In this document: in pieces, positions 36,450 to 46,640 of the stretch
Layout of the letters: each line of letters starts with the position of its first letter
Numbering within the stretch: position 1 is the first letter of the stretch
Assembly: GCF_003269295.1 (NCBI RefSeq)
Contig: NZ_QLTT01000006.1
Span: 310,001-374,000 of the forward strand
From: Lentzea atacamensis
GTDB lineage: Bacteria > Actinomycetota > Actinomycetes > Mycobacteriales > Pseudonocardiaceae
Direction: 5' to 3'
DNA: 64,000 bases
Program-made: the position numbers and the translations under genes
Notes under the pieces: model-generated
What the model saw: the letters and a program-made list of their open reading frames with translations, nothing else
Databases searched by the model: none
Told to the model about the DNA's origin: nothing

Positions 36450-37241
36450 TCAGGCCCCTGCCGAAGGCGCGGAGGACGTGGACAAAACCTCGGCAGGGGA
36501 AGGCAACGGCAACTCAACACTCACCCCGACGGAACCCTCTCCAGAAGGCTCACCCGAACGTTCAACCGCCTCCGAACGTTCAACCGCCTCCGAACGCTCC
36601 CCCGGCTCAGACCGCTCCCCAGGCCCAGAAGCCTCCCCACCCCCAGGCTCCCCCCGCTCACAAGGAGGCTCAACAGGCGCAGAAGGCGAGGTAGGCGTCG
36701 TGGGCGTAGTAGGCGGAACCGGATCCTCAGACCGAGGCGCAGAAGTCGGCGGAACCTCAGTAACAGGATCAGCAGGCGCAGAAGTCCCGGTCGGCTCCAC
36801 CGTCGGCGGCCCAGCCGCAGAACTGGAAGTGACAACCGGCGGAGACGTCTCCGAAGGCTCCGGCTCCGGCTCCGGCTCCGGCTCCCCACCAGGCGGCTCG
36901 TTCCGCCCAGTGACAGGAGGCTTCCCAGTAGCCCGAACAGTCTCGGTGACAGTCGACACCGCAACCCGAGTCTGCGTGGCCATCCGAGCCGCCCGAACCT
37001 CTCGCACCGCCCCCTCCATCACAACGGTCTCCGTGACGGTGGACAGCGACGTACCGGTCTCGAACGGCTCAGTCCACCACTGCGAGGTGGGCCGGGCCGG
37101 CGGCGGCGCAGCGAGCGGCGACTCGTCCGGCGACCCCGTCAGCGCGATCAGCGCGAACATGCCGCCGAGTGCCAGGAACGGCACGACGACCACAGCTCCG
37201 AAGCACCCGCGACCGCTGCGCGGCTCTTCACGGTGACTCAT
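36450..37241 (-). CDS. Membrane-anchored Pro/Ser/Thr/Glu-rich protein
   Basis: 263 residues. After a short basic start ('MSHREEPRSGRGC') comes one membrane helix ('AVVVVPFLALGGMFALIAL'), then a short ordered part ('SQWWTEPFETGTSLSTVTET') and about 150 residues of low complexity ('EPEPEPEPSE', 'ERSEAVERSEAVERSGE'). The long tail is probably an extended wall-facing stalk. No family is recognised. The opposite strand is also open but lacks a membrane segment and start signal. ATG 37241 follows GGGGGTG. Confidence 0.65.
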   Translation of the reverse strand: MSHREEPRSGRGCFGAVVVVPFLALGGMFALIALTGSPDESPLAAPPPARPTSQWWTEPFETGTSLSTVTETVVMEGAVREVRAARMATQTRVAVSTVTETVRATGKPPVTGRNEPPGGEPEPEPEPEPSETSPPVVTSSSAAGPPTVEPTGTSAPADPVTEVPPTSAPRSEDPVPPTTPTTPTSPSAPVEPPCERGEPGGGEASGPGERSEPGERSEAVERSEAVERSGEPSGEGSVGVSVELPLPSPAEVLSTSSAPSAGA

Positions 37242-37334
37242 CAGGCACACCCCCGAACGGTGACAACTGTTCCATGTGGTTGATCGTCCACATGGAACAG
37301 TCCGTCACAGTTCTTTAGTCACACGATGGGGTTG

Positions 37335-40300
37335 TCAGGTCAGCGGCGGCAACTCCGGAGCGTGAGCAGCTGGCGAAGATGAAAGGCTTTCCAGAGCCAA
37401 TGAAACTGCCTTCTCCAACTGCGGATCGCGCCCGGAAGCGCGGTCGGATGGGGTCATGACCACCTCGATGTCCGGGTCGACACCGTAGTTCTCCACTGCC
37501 CAGCCGTGGCCCTTGAACCAGGATGCGTACCTCGGTTGGGTGACCATGGTGCCGTCGACGAGCGTGTAGAGCATGTCGATGCCGATGACTCCGCCCCAGG
37601 CTCGGACGCCGACGACGGGTCCGATGCCCAGTTCCTTGATGGCCACGTTCACGATGTCGCCGTCGGAACCGGCGAACTCGTCGGCCACCGCGACGACCGG
37701 GCCGCGCGGTGCGTCCTGCGGGTACGGCTCGGACGCCGTGTAGCCGCGGGCCACCGACCAGCCGATGACCTTGCGGCCGAGCTTCTCGATCACCAGCTGG
37801 GACGTGTGGCCGCCGCCGTTCTCGCGGACGTCCAGCACCAGAGCCTCCCGCGCCAGCTCCACGCGCAGGTCGCGGTGCAGCTGGGCCCAGCCGGCGCCCA
37901 TCATGTCCGGCACGTGCAGGTAGCCCACGCGGCCACCGGACAGCGAGTGCGTGAAGGCACGGCGGTTCGCCACCCAGTCGTGGTAGCGGAGCGGCTCCTC
38001 GTCGGCCAGCGGCACGACCACTACCCGGCGCAGCTCGCCACCACCGGCAGGCCGCACAGTCAGCTCCACGGGCTTCCCGGCGGTACCCACCAGCAACGCG
38101 GCAGGGCCGGCCAGACCCACCGGACGGCCGTCCACGGCCACGATGGCATCGCCCGCGCGCACGGCCACACCCGGCGCGGCCAGCGGCGAACGGGCGTGTG
38201 GGTCGGAGGTCTCGCCCGGAATCACGCGGCCGACGATCCACGAGTCGCCCTGCCGGACCAGGTCGGCGCCCAGCAGGCCCTGGCGGCGGGACGCGGGCAC
38301 GCTCGTCGACTCGCCCCAGACGTAGGCGTGCGAGGTGCCGAGCTCGCCCTGCACCTCCCACAGCAGGTCGACCAGGTCGTCGTGGCTGCCCACCTGGGCC
38401 ACCAGCGGCCGGTAGCGGTCCAGCTCGCCCTGCCAGTCGACGCCGCCCATGTCGGTGCGCCAGAAGTGGTCGCGCATGAGCCGGCCGTTCTCGGCGTACA
38501 TCTGCGCCCACTCGGCGGCCGGATCGACCACGACCCGCACGCGCGACAGGTCGATCTCCACGCAGTCGGACGAGTCGTCGTCGACCTTGCTGTCGGACGG
38601 CACGACCCGCAGGTCACCGCGGTCCTCGATGACCATGCGCTTGCCGTCACCGGACACCGCAAACGCTTCCGCGCTGTCCGCCAGGCACTCCGTCTTCTGC
38701 TTCGCGAAGTCGAAGCGCTCCAGGACGGTTCGCGGCGGGCGCGCGTCCGGCGAGGCCAGGTTGTCACCGAGCACCCCGAGCAACGGCCGGCGCAACCACA
38801 GCAACCCGCCGCGCGCAGCCTTCAGCGAGACGTACTTGGCGGCCGCGACGGGCACCGGTACGACGCGGTCGGCGAGGCCCTCGAGGTCGACCTTCGTCGT
38901 CGACGGCTTCTCGTCCTCGTCGTCGGAGTCCTTGTCCTCGTCGTCGACCGGACGCCCGCCGTGCATCGGGTGGAACGGCGACGGCGTGGTGGCGGCCAGC
39001 GGCACGAGGTGCGGACGGCACCCGGTGGGGAACGACAGGTCGAACACGTGCGCGTCGTACACGGGGTCGAACGTGCGGACCGACAGGAACGCCAGGTACT
39101 TGCCGTCCTCGGTGAACGTCGGTGCGAAGTCCGAGAACCGCAGCGGCGTCACGTCCACAACGGACAGATCAGCGGTGTTCACCATCTTGATGTGCCGCAA
39201 CGGCATCGGGCCCGGATGTGACCATGCGAGCCACGACGAGTCGGGCGAGAACGCGAGGTGCGTGATGTGCGCGTTGGCACCCGCGACGACCTCGCGCACC
39301 TCGCCGGAAGCGATGTCCACCAACAACAACCGGCCGTCGTGCGTCGCAACGGCGACGCGCGCGCCATCAGGCGCGGCGGCCAGCGACATGACCCGGCCCA
39401 GCTGCCCGGAAGCGATCCTGCGAGCGGTGTTGCCCGGCTCGACGCCACCGACCGGCGCGATCTCCAGGGCCTCCTCGCCCTCGACGTCGGTCACCCACAC
39501 GACGTGGTCGGTCTCGCCGAGCACCTTCGGCAGCCGCGCGCGGACGTCCGAGCGGTCGGCCAGAGCGCGCACCGGGCCATCGCGATGCGTCACCCAGTGC
39601 ACGGAACCGCGCACCTCGACGGCAGACGCGCGGCCGCGGTGGTCGACGCTGAACGACTCGATGTTGCCGGAAGCGTTGACGTGGTGCCGTTGCAGGCCCG
39701 TACGCGGGCCACCGAGCTTGATGTCGAGCTTGCGCAGGTCGGACAGGCCGTCCAGCAGCCACAGCTCGCCGGCCTGGTGGAAGATCACCCGCGAGCCGTC
39801 GGTGGAAGCGTTGCGGGCGTAGAACTCCCCTGCCGTGTGCCGGCGCAGGTCGGTGCCATCCGGCAGCACCGAGTACACGCTGCCGACACCCTCGTGGTCG
39901 GACAGGAACGCGATGCGCCCGTCGACCCACATCGGGTTGGTCAGCGACGATTTCAGATCAGCGAGAATCCGGGTGAACTCGCCATCACCGGCGAGATCCA
40001 CCCACAGCTTGCCCGCCGTGCCGCCGCGATACCGCTTCCACCACGCGGGTTCCTGCATGTAGCTGGACGACGTGACGACCTGGCCGTCCGGGCCGAACGA
40101 GACGTCGTTGACCCATCCGTACGGCAGCACCTCGGCGGGTCCGCCGTCCAGCGGGACCGCGTGCGCCTGCTTGCGGTGCCGCGACATCTGACCGGTGCAC
40201 GACACGGCGAGCACCCGGCCATCCGGCAGCCAGCCGGACACCGCCGTACGGCCGACGCCCCAGTGTGTCAACCGGCGTGCCGGGCCACCGTCCACAGGCG

Positions 40301-40505
40301 CCACCCTGACCTCGGGGGCGCCGTCGATCCAGCTGGCCCAGGCCAACTGCGTGCCGTCAGGGGAAAAACGAGGTGTGCGAGCCGGTACCTGATCAGCGGA
40401 CGCGCGCCAGGCCCTTCCTCCGGCGACGGGCGCGAGCCACACGTCGTCCTCGGCCACGAAGGTCACCAAGTCACCGCGCAGGTGCGGATACCGCAGGTAA
40501 GTCAC
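37335..40505 (-). CDS. Tricorn protease homologue
   Basis: 1056 residues. N-terminal beta-propeller repeats ('RFSPDGTQLAWASWIDGAPE', 'DGRIAFLSDHEGVGSVYSVL', 'LAFSPDSSWLAWSHPGP') feed peptides to a C-terminal serine protease with His in 'ELGTSHAYVWG' (near 725), a PDZ domain ('GVAVRAGDAIVAVDGRPVGL') and the nucleophile Ser in 'ADEFAGSDGDIVN' (near 947). Tricorn cuts peptides downstream of the proteasome in the cytosol. An acidic insert ('DDEDKDSDDEDE', near 515) interrupts the second propeller. GTG 40505 is the start. Confidence 0.93.
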   Translation of the reverse strand: MTYLRYPHLRGDLVTFVAEDDVWLAPVAGGRAWRASADQVPARTPRFSPDGTQLAWASWIDGAPEVRVAPVDGGPARRLTHWGVGRTAVSGWLPDGRVLAVSCTGQMSRHRKQAHAVPLDGGPAEVLPYGWVNDVSFGPDGQVVTSSSYMQEPAWWKRYRGGTAGKLWVDLAGDGEFTRILADLKSSLTNPMWVDGRIAFLSDHEGVGSVYSVLPDGTDLRRHTAGEFYARNASTDGSRVIFHQAGELWLLDGLSDLRKLDIKLGGPRTGLQRHHVNASGNIESFSVDHRGRASAVEVRGSVHWVTHRDGPVRALADRSDVRARLPKVLGETDHVVWVTDVEGEEALEIAPVGGVEPGNTARRIASGQLGRVMSLAAAPDGARVAVATHDGRLLLVDIASGEVREVVAGANAHITHLAFSPDSSWLAWSHPGPMPLRHIKMVNTADLSVVDVTPLRFSDFAPTFTEDGKYLAFLSVRTFDPVYDAHVFDLSFPTGCRPHLVPLAATTPSPFHPMHGGRPVDDEDKDSDDEDEKPSTTKVDLEGLADRVVPVPVAAAKYVSLKAARGGLLWLRRPLLGVLGDNLASPDARPPRTVLERFDFAKQKTECLADSAEAFAVSGDGKRMVIEDRGDLRVVPSDSKVDDDSSDCVEIDLSRVRVVVDPAAEWAQMYAENGRLMRDHFWRTDMGGVDWQGELDRYRPLVAQVGSHDDLVDLLWEVQGELGTSHAYVWGESTSVPASRRQGLLGADLVRQGDSWIVGRVIPGETSDPHARSPLAAPGVAVRAGDAIVAVDGRPVGLAGPAALLVGTAGKPVELTVRPAGGGELRRVVVVPLADEEPLRYHDWVANRRAFTHSLSGGRVGYLHVPDMMGAGWAQLHRDLRVELAREALVLDVRENGGGHTSQLVIEKLGRKVIGWSVARGYTASEPYPQDAPRGPVVAVADEFAGSDGDIVNVAIKELGIGPVVGVRAWGGVIGIDMLYTLVDGTMVTQPRYASWFKGHGWAVENYGVDPDIEVVMTPSDRASGRDPQLEKAVSLALESLSSSPAAHAPELPPLT

Positions 40506-40534
40506 GAGCTCGACGTTAGCCCACGTTCACCGTT

Positions 40535-41455
40535 TCAGGAGGGCCAAAAACGTCGCCAATCCTCTGCCGTAAGCGAATCCAGACCTTCGGCCCGTGCTTT
40601 GGCCTCGGTTTCCCGGACGTTCGAGGCAAAACGGCGGCACACCTGGCGGAGCTCCGTCTCCGGGTCCTCACCGGCGAGCTTGGCCAGCGCGGTCACGACG
40701 AACAACGTCGTGCCCGTGTCGTCGCCCTCCGGCAGCAGGTCGACGGGGAAGCCCGCGCGTTTGGTGCGCTGCACCAGCTTCGCGGCCAGCGCCACCGCCG
40801 GCTGACCGAGCGCGACACCGTCCACACTGGACTCACGCCGCTTCTCGACCTGCTTCAGCTCCTCCCACCGGTGCTGCTGCGAGGTCGCGTCGTGCACGGC
40901 CGGGTCGTGGCCCTCGAAGACGTGCGGATGACGCCCGACGAGCTTTGCCACCAGTTCGGACGCAACAGCATCGACGTCGAATGGATCTTCGGCGTCCTCC
41001 GCCGCGACCCGAGCGTGGAACAGCACCTGGAGCAGGACGTCGCCCAGCTCCTCGCGCATCGCCGCGCGGTCGCCGTCCTCGATCGCCTCTAGCAGCTCGA
41101 AGGTCTCTTCGACCAGGTACTGGCGCAGCGAGAGGTGATCCTGTTCGGCGTCCCACGGACAGCCACCAGGGGAACGCAGCCGGTGCATCACGGCGGCAGC
41201 GTCGAGCAGCGCAGCCCCCATCGGTTCCGGCGTCGTGATCACCTGAGCCCCTGGGTACGCGTCCGGCGACGTGGTGATCACCACCGCGCCGTCCTCCACG
41301 ACCGCGGGCGCGGGCCCGTCGACACCGAGGGGAGACCAGAACTCCAGAGGCACGCCCTCGCCCGCGTAGACGGCCGTGGCCGAACGCAACGCGGGCAGGG
41401 CGGCAGCGGGCAGCACGGCGTCGAGCCGCTCGCTCAGGACGATGACGGTGATCAA
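40535..41455 (-). CDS. mazG: MazG nucleoside triphosphate pyrophosphohydrolase
   Basis: 306 residues. Two MazG modules are seen; the first holds the full catalytic set 'CPWDAEQDHLSLRQYLVEET' with 'EAIEDGD' and 'REELGDVLLQVLFHARVA'. The N-terminal 100 residues are a separate domain as in Rv1021. It hydrolyses NTPs to NMP and pyrophosphate and cleans damaged nucleotides. Its start overlaps the SurA-like gene's end (ATGA). Confidence 0.93.
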   Translation of the reverse strand: MITVIVLSERLDAVLPAAALPALRSATAVYAGEGVPLEFWSPLGVDGPAPAVVEDGAVVITTSPDAYPGAQVITTPEPMGAALLDAAAVMHRLRSPGGCPWDAEQDHLSLRQYLVEETFELLEAIEDGDRAAMREELGDVLLQVLFHARVAAEDAEDPFDVDAVASELVAKLVGRHPHVFEGHDPAVHDATSQQHRWEELKQVEKRRESSVDGVALGQPAVALAAKLVQRTKRAGFPVDLLPEGDDTGTTLFVVTALAKLAGEDPETELRQVCRRFASNVRETEAKARAEGLDSLTAEDWRRFWPS

Positions 41456-42399
41456 GACTTGTTCTTGGTCGCGGTCACGCCGACGAAACCGGCCCGCTCA
41501 CCGGTGTTGCCCACGACGGTCGCGTCGGTCGGGTCCCACACGCCGTAGCGGGGGTTGACCTCGATCTCCAGGTCGGCGGCGTGGAACTGCGCGATCCGCA
41601 GGCCGAACGCGGCGAGCAGACGCGGGTCGATGCGCTCGGCGAGGTCGTCCTCACCGGGCACCGGCGAGACCCGGTTGCGCTCCTTGACCAGCGCGACCAT
41701 CCAGCTGGACTGCTGCTCGTCGGCCGGGAAGGCGACCACGGTGCCGGGCTTCACGCCCCACAGCGTGGTGTGCACCAGCGACGGGTTCTCGGTGACGCGG
41801 ACCCTCTGGTTCGTCGCCGACGCCTGCTGCCCGCCCGTGGTGCGCGGGGCCTCCTGGATGAACCGCGACATCTTCGAGGGGTCGGCCGCGACCTCGGCGG
41901 CCTTCTCCTTCGCTTCCTTCGGGTCCTTGCTCTGGAAGAAGTCGATCACGACCTCGAGCGTGGAGAGGTTGCGCTTCGCCAGCTCACCCATCACCAGCAC
42001 GTCGCGCTGACGGCGGTAGATCGTGGTGGCGTCCTGCTCGCTCTGCTTCGCGGCGGCCTCGGGGCCACCCTTCTCCTGCACCGCGTCGTACACCTTGGTC
42101 TCGTCGACCGTGATGTTCTCGCGCTGCGCAGCGTGCTCGGCGATCTTGTGCGTGATCTCGTCGGCCAGCACCAGGCGGGAGACCTGGTCGAGCTTGCCCT
42201 GGTCCTGCATCTGCTGGGCGGCGGGCTCCTTCTTGAGCACCGTGATGGTGCGTTCCTGGACGGTCTCCAGGTTGATCGTCTGACCCCCGACGATCGCGGC
42301 CGAGCCGGCCTTCGCGGGCCCGGTGCCGCATCCGACAGCCGACACCGTGAAGAGCGCGGCAACACCGACCAGCGAGAAACGCTTCAGAACAGTGCTCAC
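41452..42399 (-). CDS. SurA-N-like lipoprotein
   Basis: 315 residues with a lipoprotein signal ('VGVAALFTVSAVGCGTG', lipobox SAVGC) and a SurA N-terminal-type helical chaperone domain ('SAAIVGGQTINLETVQERTI', 'LVLADEITHKIAEHAAQREN'). No parvulin prolyl-isomerase domain follows. It probably helps exported proteins fold at the outer face of the membrane. It overlaps mazG by four bases and starts 14 bases after mfd, so mfd, this gene and mazG form one operon. Confidence 0.85.
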   Translation of the reverse strand: MSTVLKRFSLVGVAALFTVSAVGCGTGPAKAGSAAIVGGQTINLETVQERTITVLKKEPAAQQMQDQGKLDQVSRLVLADEITHKIAEHAAQRENITVDETKVYDAVQEKGGPEAAAKQSEQDATTIYRRQRDVLVMGELAKRNLSTLEVVIDFFQSKDPKEAKEKAAEVAADPSKMSRFIQEAPRTTGGQQASATNQRVRVTENPSLVHTTLWGVKPGTVVAFPADEQQSSWMVALVKERNRVSPVPGEDDLAERIDPRLLAAFGLRIAQFHAADLEIEVNPRYGVWDPTDATVVGNTGERAGFVGVTATKNKS

Positions 42400-42413
42400 G
42401 AGGATCTACCTTC

Positions 42414-45400
42414 TCACGCCGTGGTGACCGGGGTCACGGGAGTCCCCGCCAGTGAGTCGAGGAACGCACCGCACCAGTCCAGCAGCTCCTGGTCACGCAG
42501 CTGCGGTGCACCCATCCGGCCGCCTGCCGCTCCCTCCGTCGGCCTAGGCACCGTCACGGTGCCCATGGCCTGCTTGTAGACGGCCTTCGGGAACAACCGG
42601 CGCATCCTGACCAGCTGCGAGTCGCGCAGTTCGAGCTTCGCGAACCGCACGTTCTGGCCCATCGCGATCACCTCGGTGACGCCGTGGCGGCGGCAGGTGT
42701 GCCGCAACCGGGCGACGCTGAGCAGCCGCTCCACCGGCTCCGGCGGCGTGCCGTAGCGGTCCTTGAGCTCCTCCCAGACGGCCTGCAGCGCCGGCTCGTC
42801 GGAGGCGGCTGCGATCTTGCGGTAGGCCTCCAGCCGGAGCCGCTCGCCCGGCACGTACTCGTGCGGGATGTGCGCGTCGACCGGCAGGTCGACCCGGACC
42901 TCGGCGAGCTCCTCCTCTTCGGTGCTCTCCGCTCCCGCGTGCTTGCGGAACGCCTCGACCGCCTCACCGACCAGCCGCACGTACAGGTCGAAGCCGACGC
43001 CCGCGATGTGACCGGACTGCTCGGCGCCGAGGATGTTGCCGGCGCCGCGGATCTCCAGGTCCTTCATGGCGACGGCCATGCCGGCGCCCAGCTCCGTGTT
43101 CTGCGCGATCGTCGCGAGCCGGTCGTGCGCGGTCTCGGTCAGCGGCGTCTCCGGCGGGTACAGGAAGTACGCGTAGCCCCGCTCGCGGCCACGGCCGACC
43201 CGGCCGCGCAGCTGGTGCAGCTGGGCGAGGCCGAGCAGGTCGCCGCGCTCGACGATCAACGTGTTGGCGTTGGAGATGTCGAGGCCGGTCTCGACGATCG
43301 TCGTGCAGACGAGGACGTCGTACTCACGTTCCCAGAACCCCTGGATGAGGTGCTCGAGCTTGTCCTCGTTCATCTGGCCGTGCCCGGTCACGACACGGGC
43401 CTCCGGTACCAGCTCGCGGATGCGCTTCGCGGCCTTCTCGATCGTCGAGACCCGGTTGTGCACGTAGAAGACCTGGCCGTCGCGCATCAGCTCACGCCGG
43501 ATCGCGGCGCCGACCTGCTTGTCGTCGTACGCGCCGACGTAGGTGAGGATCGGGTGCCGTTCCTCCGGCGGGGTCAGGATCGTCGACATCTCGCGGATGC
43601 CGGCGAGCGACATCTCCAGCGTGCGCGGGATCGGCGTCGCGGACATCGTCAGCACGTCGACGTGCGTGCGGAGGGCCTTGATGTGTTCCTTGTGCTCCAC
43701 ACCGAAGCGCTGTTCCTCGTCGACGATCACGAGGCCGAGGTCCTTGTAGCGCACGTTCTTCTGCAGCAGCCGGTGCGTGCCGATCACGATGTCGACCTCG
43801 CCGTCGGCGAGCCCGGCGATCACCTGCTCGGACTCCGCGGGGTCGGTGAACCGGCTGAGCCCCCTGACGTTCACGGGGAACTGCCGCATGCGCTCGGAGA
43901 ACGTGTTGAGGTGCTGCTGGGCGAGCAGCGTCGTCGGCACCAGCACCGCGACCTGCTTGCCGTCCTGCACCGCCTTGAACGCCGCGCGGACCGCGATCTC
44001 CGTCTTGCCGTAGCCGACGTCGCCGCAGATGACGCGGTCCATCGGGACGCTGCGCTCCATGTCGGCCTTGACCTCGTCGATCGCGGCCATCTGGTCCTGC
44101 GTCTCGGTGAACGCGAACGCGTCCTCCAGCTCGCGCTGCCACGGGGTGTCGCTCGCGAACGCGTGGCCGGGTGCGCTCTGCCGTGCCGCGTAGAGCTGCA
44201 CGAGCTCGGCCGCGATCTGCTTGACCGCCTTGCGCGCCTTGGACTTCGTGTTCTTCCAGTCGCTGCCGCCGAGCTTGTTGAGCGTCGGCAGCTCACCGCC
44301 GACGTACCGGCTGACCTCGTCGAGCTGGTCGGTCGGCACGAACAGCCGGTCGCCGGGCTGACCGCGTTTGGACGACGCGTACTCCAGCACCAGGTACTCG
44401 CGGGTGGCTCCGGCGACCGTGCGCTGGACCATCTCCACGTACTTGCCGATGCCGTGCTGCTCGTGCACCACGAAGTCGCCCGCCTTGAGCGCCAACGGGT
44501 CCACCGCGTTGCGCCGCCGCGACGGTAGCTTGCGCATGTCCTTCGTGGACGTTCCGCCGCGGCCGCCGGTCAGGTCGGTCTCGGTGAGCACGACCAGCGC
44601 GAGGTCCGGCAGCACGAAGCCGTCCTCGAGCGCACCGCGGACGACCGTGACGGTGCTCGCTTTCGGTGCCGCGTCAAGGGATTCGACGCAGATCGCGGAG
44701 ACGTCCGCTTCCTTGAGCCGCTCGACGGCGCGCTGCGCGGTACCGGCACCCGGAACCACGAGCACGGCCGCGCCACCCGTCGCGGTGTGCGCCTTGAGGT
44801 CGGCGAACGCGCGCTCGACGTCGCCCTGGTACGCCTCGACCGGCTTCACGTCGAGGTGCACGACGTCCGGTGCGTCAGTCGTGAGCTGGGTGAGCGTCCA
44901 CCACGGACGACCGTTGCCGCGGGCCTTCTCCGCGATCTCGCTGATGCTCTGGTAGGCGCTGCGGCCGAGGTCGATCGGCGCCTTGCCACCGCCCGCCGCG
45001 GCCATCCAGGAGGCTTCGAGGAACTCCTGACCGGTGCGCACGAGGTCGGTGGCACGCGCCCGGATCTTCTCCGGGTCGTTGAGCAGGACGTGGGTTCCCG
45101 CGGGAACGACCTCGGTGAGCAGCTGGAGCTCGCCGGGGCAGAGCGCGGGGATGAGCGCTTCCATGCCCTCGACCGCGATGCCGTTGGAGATCTTCTCCAG
45201 CATCTCGGCGAGGTGGGCGTCCGACCGGTGCTCCTCCGCGAGATCGGCCGCGCGCTGCTTCACGTCGTCGGTCAGCAGCAGCTCGCGGCACGGCGGCGCG
45301 ACGAACTCCGTGACCTCGTCCGGCAGCGACCGCTGGTCCTGCACGGAGAACGGCCGGATCTCGCTGACCTCGTCGCCCCAGAACTCGACGCGGAACGGGT

Positions 45401-45965
45401 GCTCCGCGGTGGGCGGGAAGATGTCGAGGATGCCGCCGCGGGTCGCGTACTCGCCGCGCTTCTCGACCATGTCGACGCGCGTGTAGGCGTTCTCCGCGAG
45501 CCGCGTGATCAGCTCGGCGAAGTCCTGCTCCTCGCCCGCCACGAGGTGAACGGGCTTCAGCTCACCCAGGTCCGGCGCCATCGGCTGGATGAGACTGCGC
45601 ACGGTCGTGACGAGGATCCTGATCGGGTTGCCCTCGGGGTGCTTGAGCCTCCGCAGGACCTGCAGCCGCGCGCCCACGGTGTCCGCGCGGGGCGAGAGCC
45701 GTTCGTGGGGCAGCGTCTCCCAGCTGGGGAAGAACGCGACCTTGTCGTGGCCGACCAGGTCCCGCAGGACGTCGGCCAGCTCCTCGGCCTCGCGCCCGGT
45801 GGCGGTGACGGCGAGGACGGGCTTGGCGGTGGACAGCGCCGCGGCGACGAGCGGGCGGGCGGCCAGCGGACCGTCCAGCTCCAGCTCGGGCACACCGGCG
45901 GAGTCGATCAACGTGCGGAGGGCTTTGTCGGGCAGGACACCATCGAGCAGGCCGAGCAGCGGCAT
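42414..45965 (-). CDS. mfd: Transcription-repair coupling factor Mfd
   Basis: 1183 residues. It removes stalled RNA polymerase from damaged DNA and recruits UvrA. The N-terminal UvrB-like part, the polymerase-interacting domain ('[16 protein letters not shown]', near 520) and the RecG-like helicase are present: Walker A '[18 protein letters not shown]', '[15 protein letters not shown]', '[20 protein letters not shown]', then the TRG motif region and C-terminal D7 domain. ATG 45965 matches the usual start ('[19 protein letters not shown]'); the frame is open 30 codons further up. Confidence 0.95.
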   Translation of the reverse strand: MPLLGLLDGVLPDKALRTLIDSAGVPELELDGPLAARPLVAAALSTAKPVLAVTATGREAEELADVLRDLVGHDKVAFFPSWETLPHERLSPRADTVGARLQVLRRLKHPEGNPIRILVTTVRSLIQPMAPDLGELKPVHLVAGEEQDFAELITRLAENAYTRVDMVEKRGEYATRGGILDIFPPTAEHPFRVEFWGDEVSEIRPFSVQDQRSLPDEVTEFVAPPCRELLLTDDVKQRAADLAEEHRSDAHLAEMLEKISNGIAVEGMEALIPALCPGELQLLTEVVPAGTHVLLNDPEKIRARATDLVRTGQEFLEASWMAAAGGGKAPIDLGRSAYQSISEIAEKARGNGRPWWTLTQLTTDAPDVVHLDVKPVEAYQGDVERAFADLKAHTATGGAAVLVVPGAGTAQRAVERLKEADVSAICVESLDAAPKASTVTVVRGALEDGFVLPDLALVVLTETDLTGGRGGTSTKDMRKLPSRRRNAVDPLALKAGDFVVHEQHGIGKYVEMVQRTVAGATREYLVLEYASSKRGQPGDRLFVPTDQLDEVSRYVGGELPTLNKLGGSDWKNTKSKARKAVKQIAAELVQLYAARQSAPGHAFASDTPWQRELEDAFAFTETQDQMAAIDEVKADMERSVPMDRVICGDVGYGKTEIAVRAAFKAVQDGKQVAVLVPTTLLAQQHLNTFSERMRQFPVNVRGLSRFTDPAESEQVIAGLADGEVDIVIGTHRLLQKNVRYKDLGLVIVDEEQRFGVEHKEHIKALRTHVDVLTMSATPIPRTLEMSLAGIREMSTILTPPEERHPILTYVGAYDDKQVGAAIRRELMRDGQVFYVHNRVSTIEKAAKRIRELVPEARVVTGHGQMNEDKLEHLIQGFWEREYDVLVCTTIVETGLDISNANTLIVERGDLLGLAQLHQLRGRVGRGRERGYAYFLYPPETPLTETAHDRLATIAQNTELGAGMAVAMKDLEIRGAGNILGAEQSGHIAGVGFDLYVRLVGEAVEAFRKHAGAESTEEEELAEVRVDLPVDAHIPHEYVPGERLRLEAYRKIAAASDEPALQAVWEELKDRYGTPPEPVERLLSVARLRHTCRRHGVTEVIAMGQNVRFAKLELRDSQLVRMRRLFPKAVYKQAMGTVTVPRPTEGAAGGRMGAPQLRDQELLDWCGAFLDSLAGTPVTPVTTA

Positions 45966-46105
45966 GTGAGAAACCCCGTCGAGTGCGGAACGCCAGACAG
46001 ACCCCTGCCTGGGACGAGGGGTCTCACCACCCACCTTAGCTCGTTCCGCGACCACTTAACGGGTGGCTCCGGCGGGGCTCGAGCCGTCACCCTGTGTGCG
46101 TGGAA

Positions 46106-46633
46106 ATGAGAGAGATCAGGGCTGACTACGACGATCAGTCCATAGTGGTTTACCAGGCATATTCGCCTGCGATCGCCTCACCGGCCGTGGCGGCGCAGCG
46201 GTTCGTGGCGCCGTTCAAGATGGAGCGGATGACGTGGATCAAGCCGTCGTTCCTCTGGATGATGTACCGCTGCGGGTACGCGCAAAAGGAGGGCCAGGAG
46301 CGCGTGCTGGCCGTGCGGATCACCCGTGAGGGGTTCGACTGGGCGGTGACGAACGCGGTCGAGAGCAACATCTCGGGCAAGCCGTCGGTGCGGGTGCAGT
46401 GGGATCCGGAGCGCGGTCTTCGGCATGAGGCGTTGCCGCACCGGTCGATCCAGATCGGGCTGACGCGTGAGGCCGTGCAGAAGTACGTGCACGAGTGGAC
46501 GGTCAGCATCACCGATGTGACCTCGCTGGCTCGTGAGGTGCACGCGGCGGTGCGTGCAGGGGATGACGACAAGGCGCGCGCGTTGCTGCCTGTTGAGCGG
46601 CCTTACGGAACCTCCACGGCACCAAACGCATAG
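46106..46633 (+). CDS. DUF4291 protein
   Basis: 175 residues of the DUF4291 family: 'IRADYDDQSIVVYQAYSPAI', 'RMTWIKPSFLWMMYRCGYAQ', 'VRVQWDPERGL' and 'RSIQIGLTREAVQKYVHEW'. The function is unknown. ATG 46106 is chosen; GTG 46100 or 46094 are possible. It diverges from mfd. Confidence 0.88.
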   Translation: MREIRADYDDQSIVVYQAYSPAIASPAVAAQRFVAPFKMERMTWIKPSFLWMMYRCGYAQKEGQERVLAVRITREGFDWAVTNAVESNISGKPSVRVQWDPERGLRHEALPHRSIQIGLTREAVQKYVHEWTVSITDVTSLAREVHAAVRAGDDDKARALLPVERPYGTSTAPNA

Positions 46634-46640
46634 TTAGGAC

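Noticed and set aside
36478-37236. Ser/Gly-rich plus-strand frame as a real secreted protein
   Set aside because: No signal peptide or ribosome site; the opposite strand has a membrane helix and a ribosome site.
39258-40805. 515-codon plus-strand frame opposite the tricorn and mazG genes
   Set aside because: It crosses two clear minus-strand genes, has shadow composition (Arg/His/Gln-rich) and no recognisable motif.
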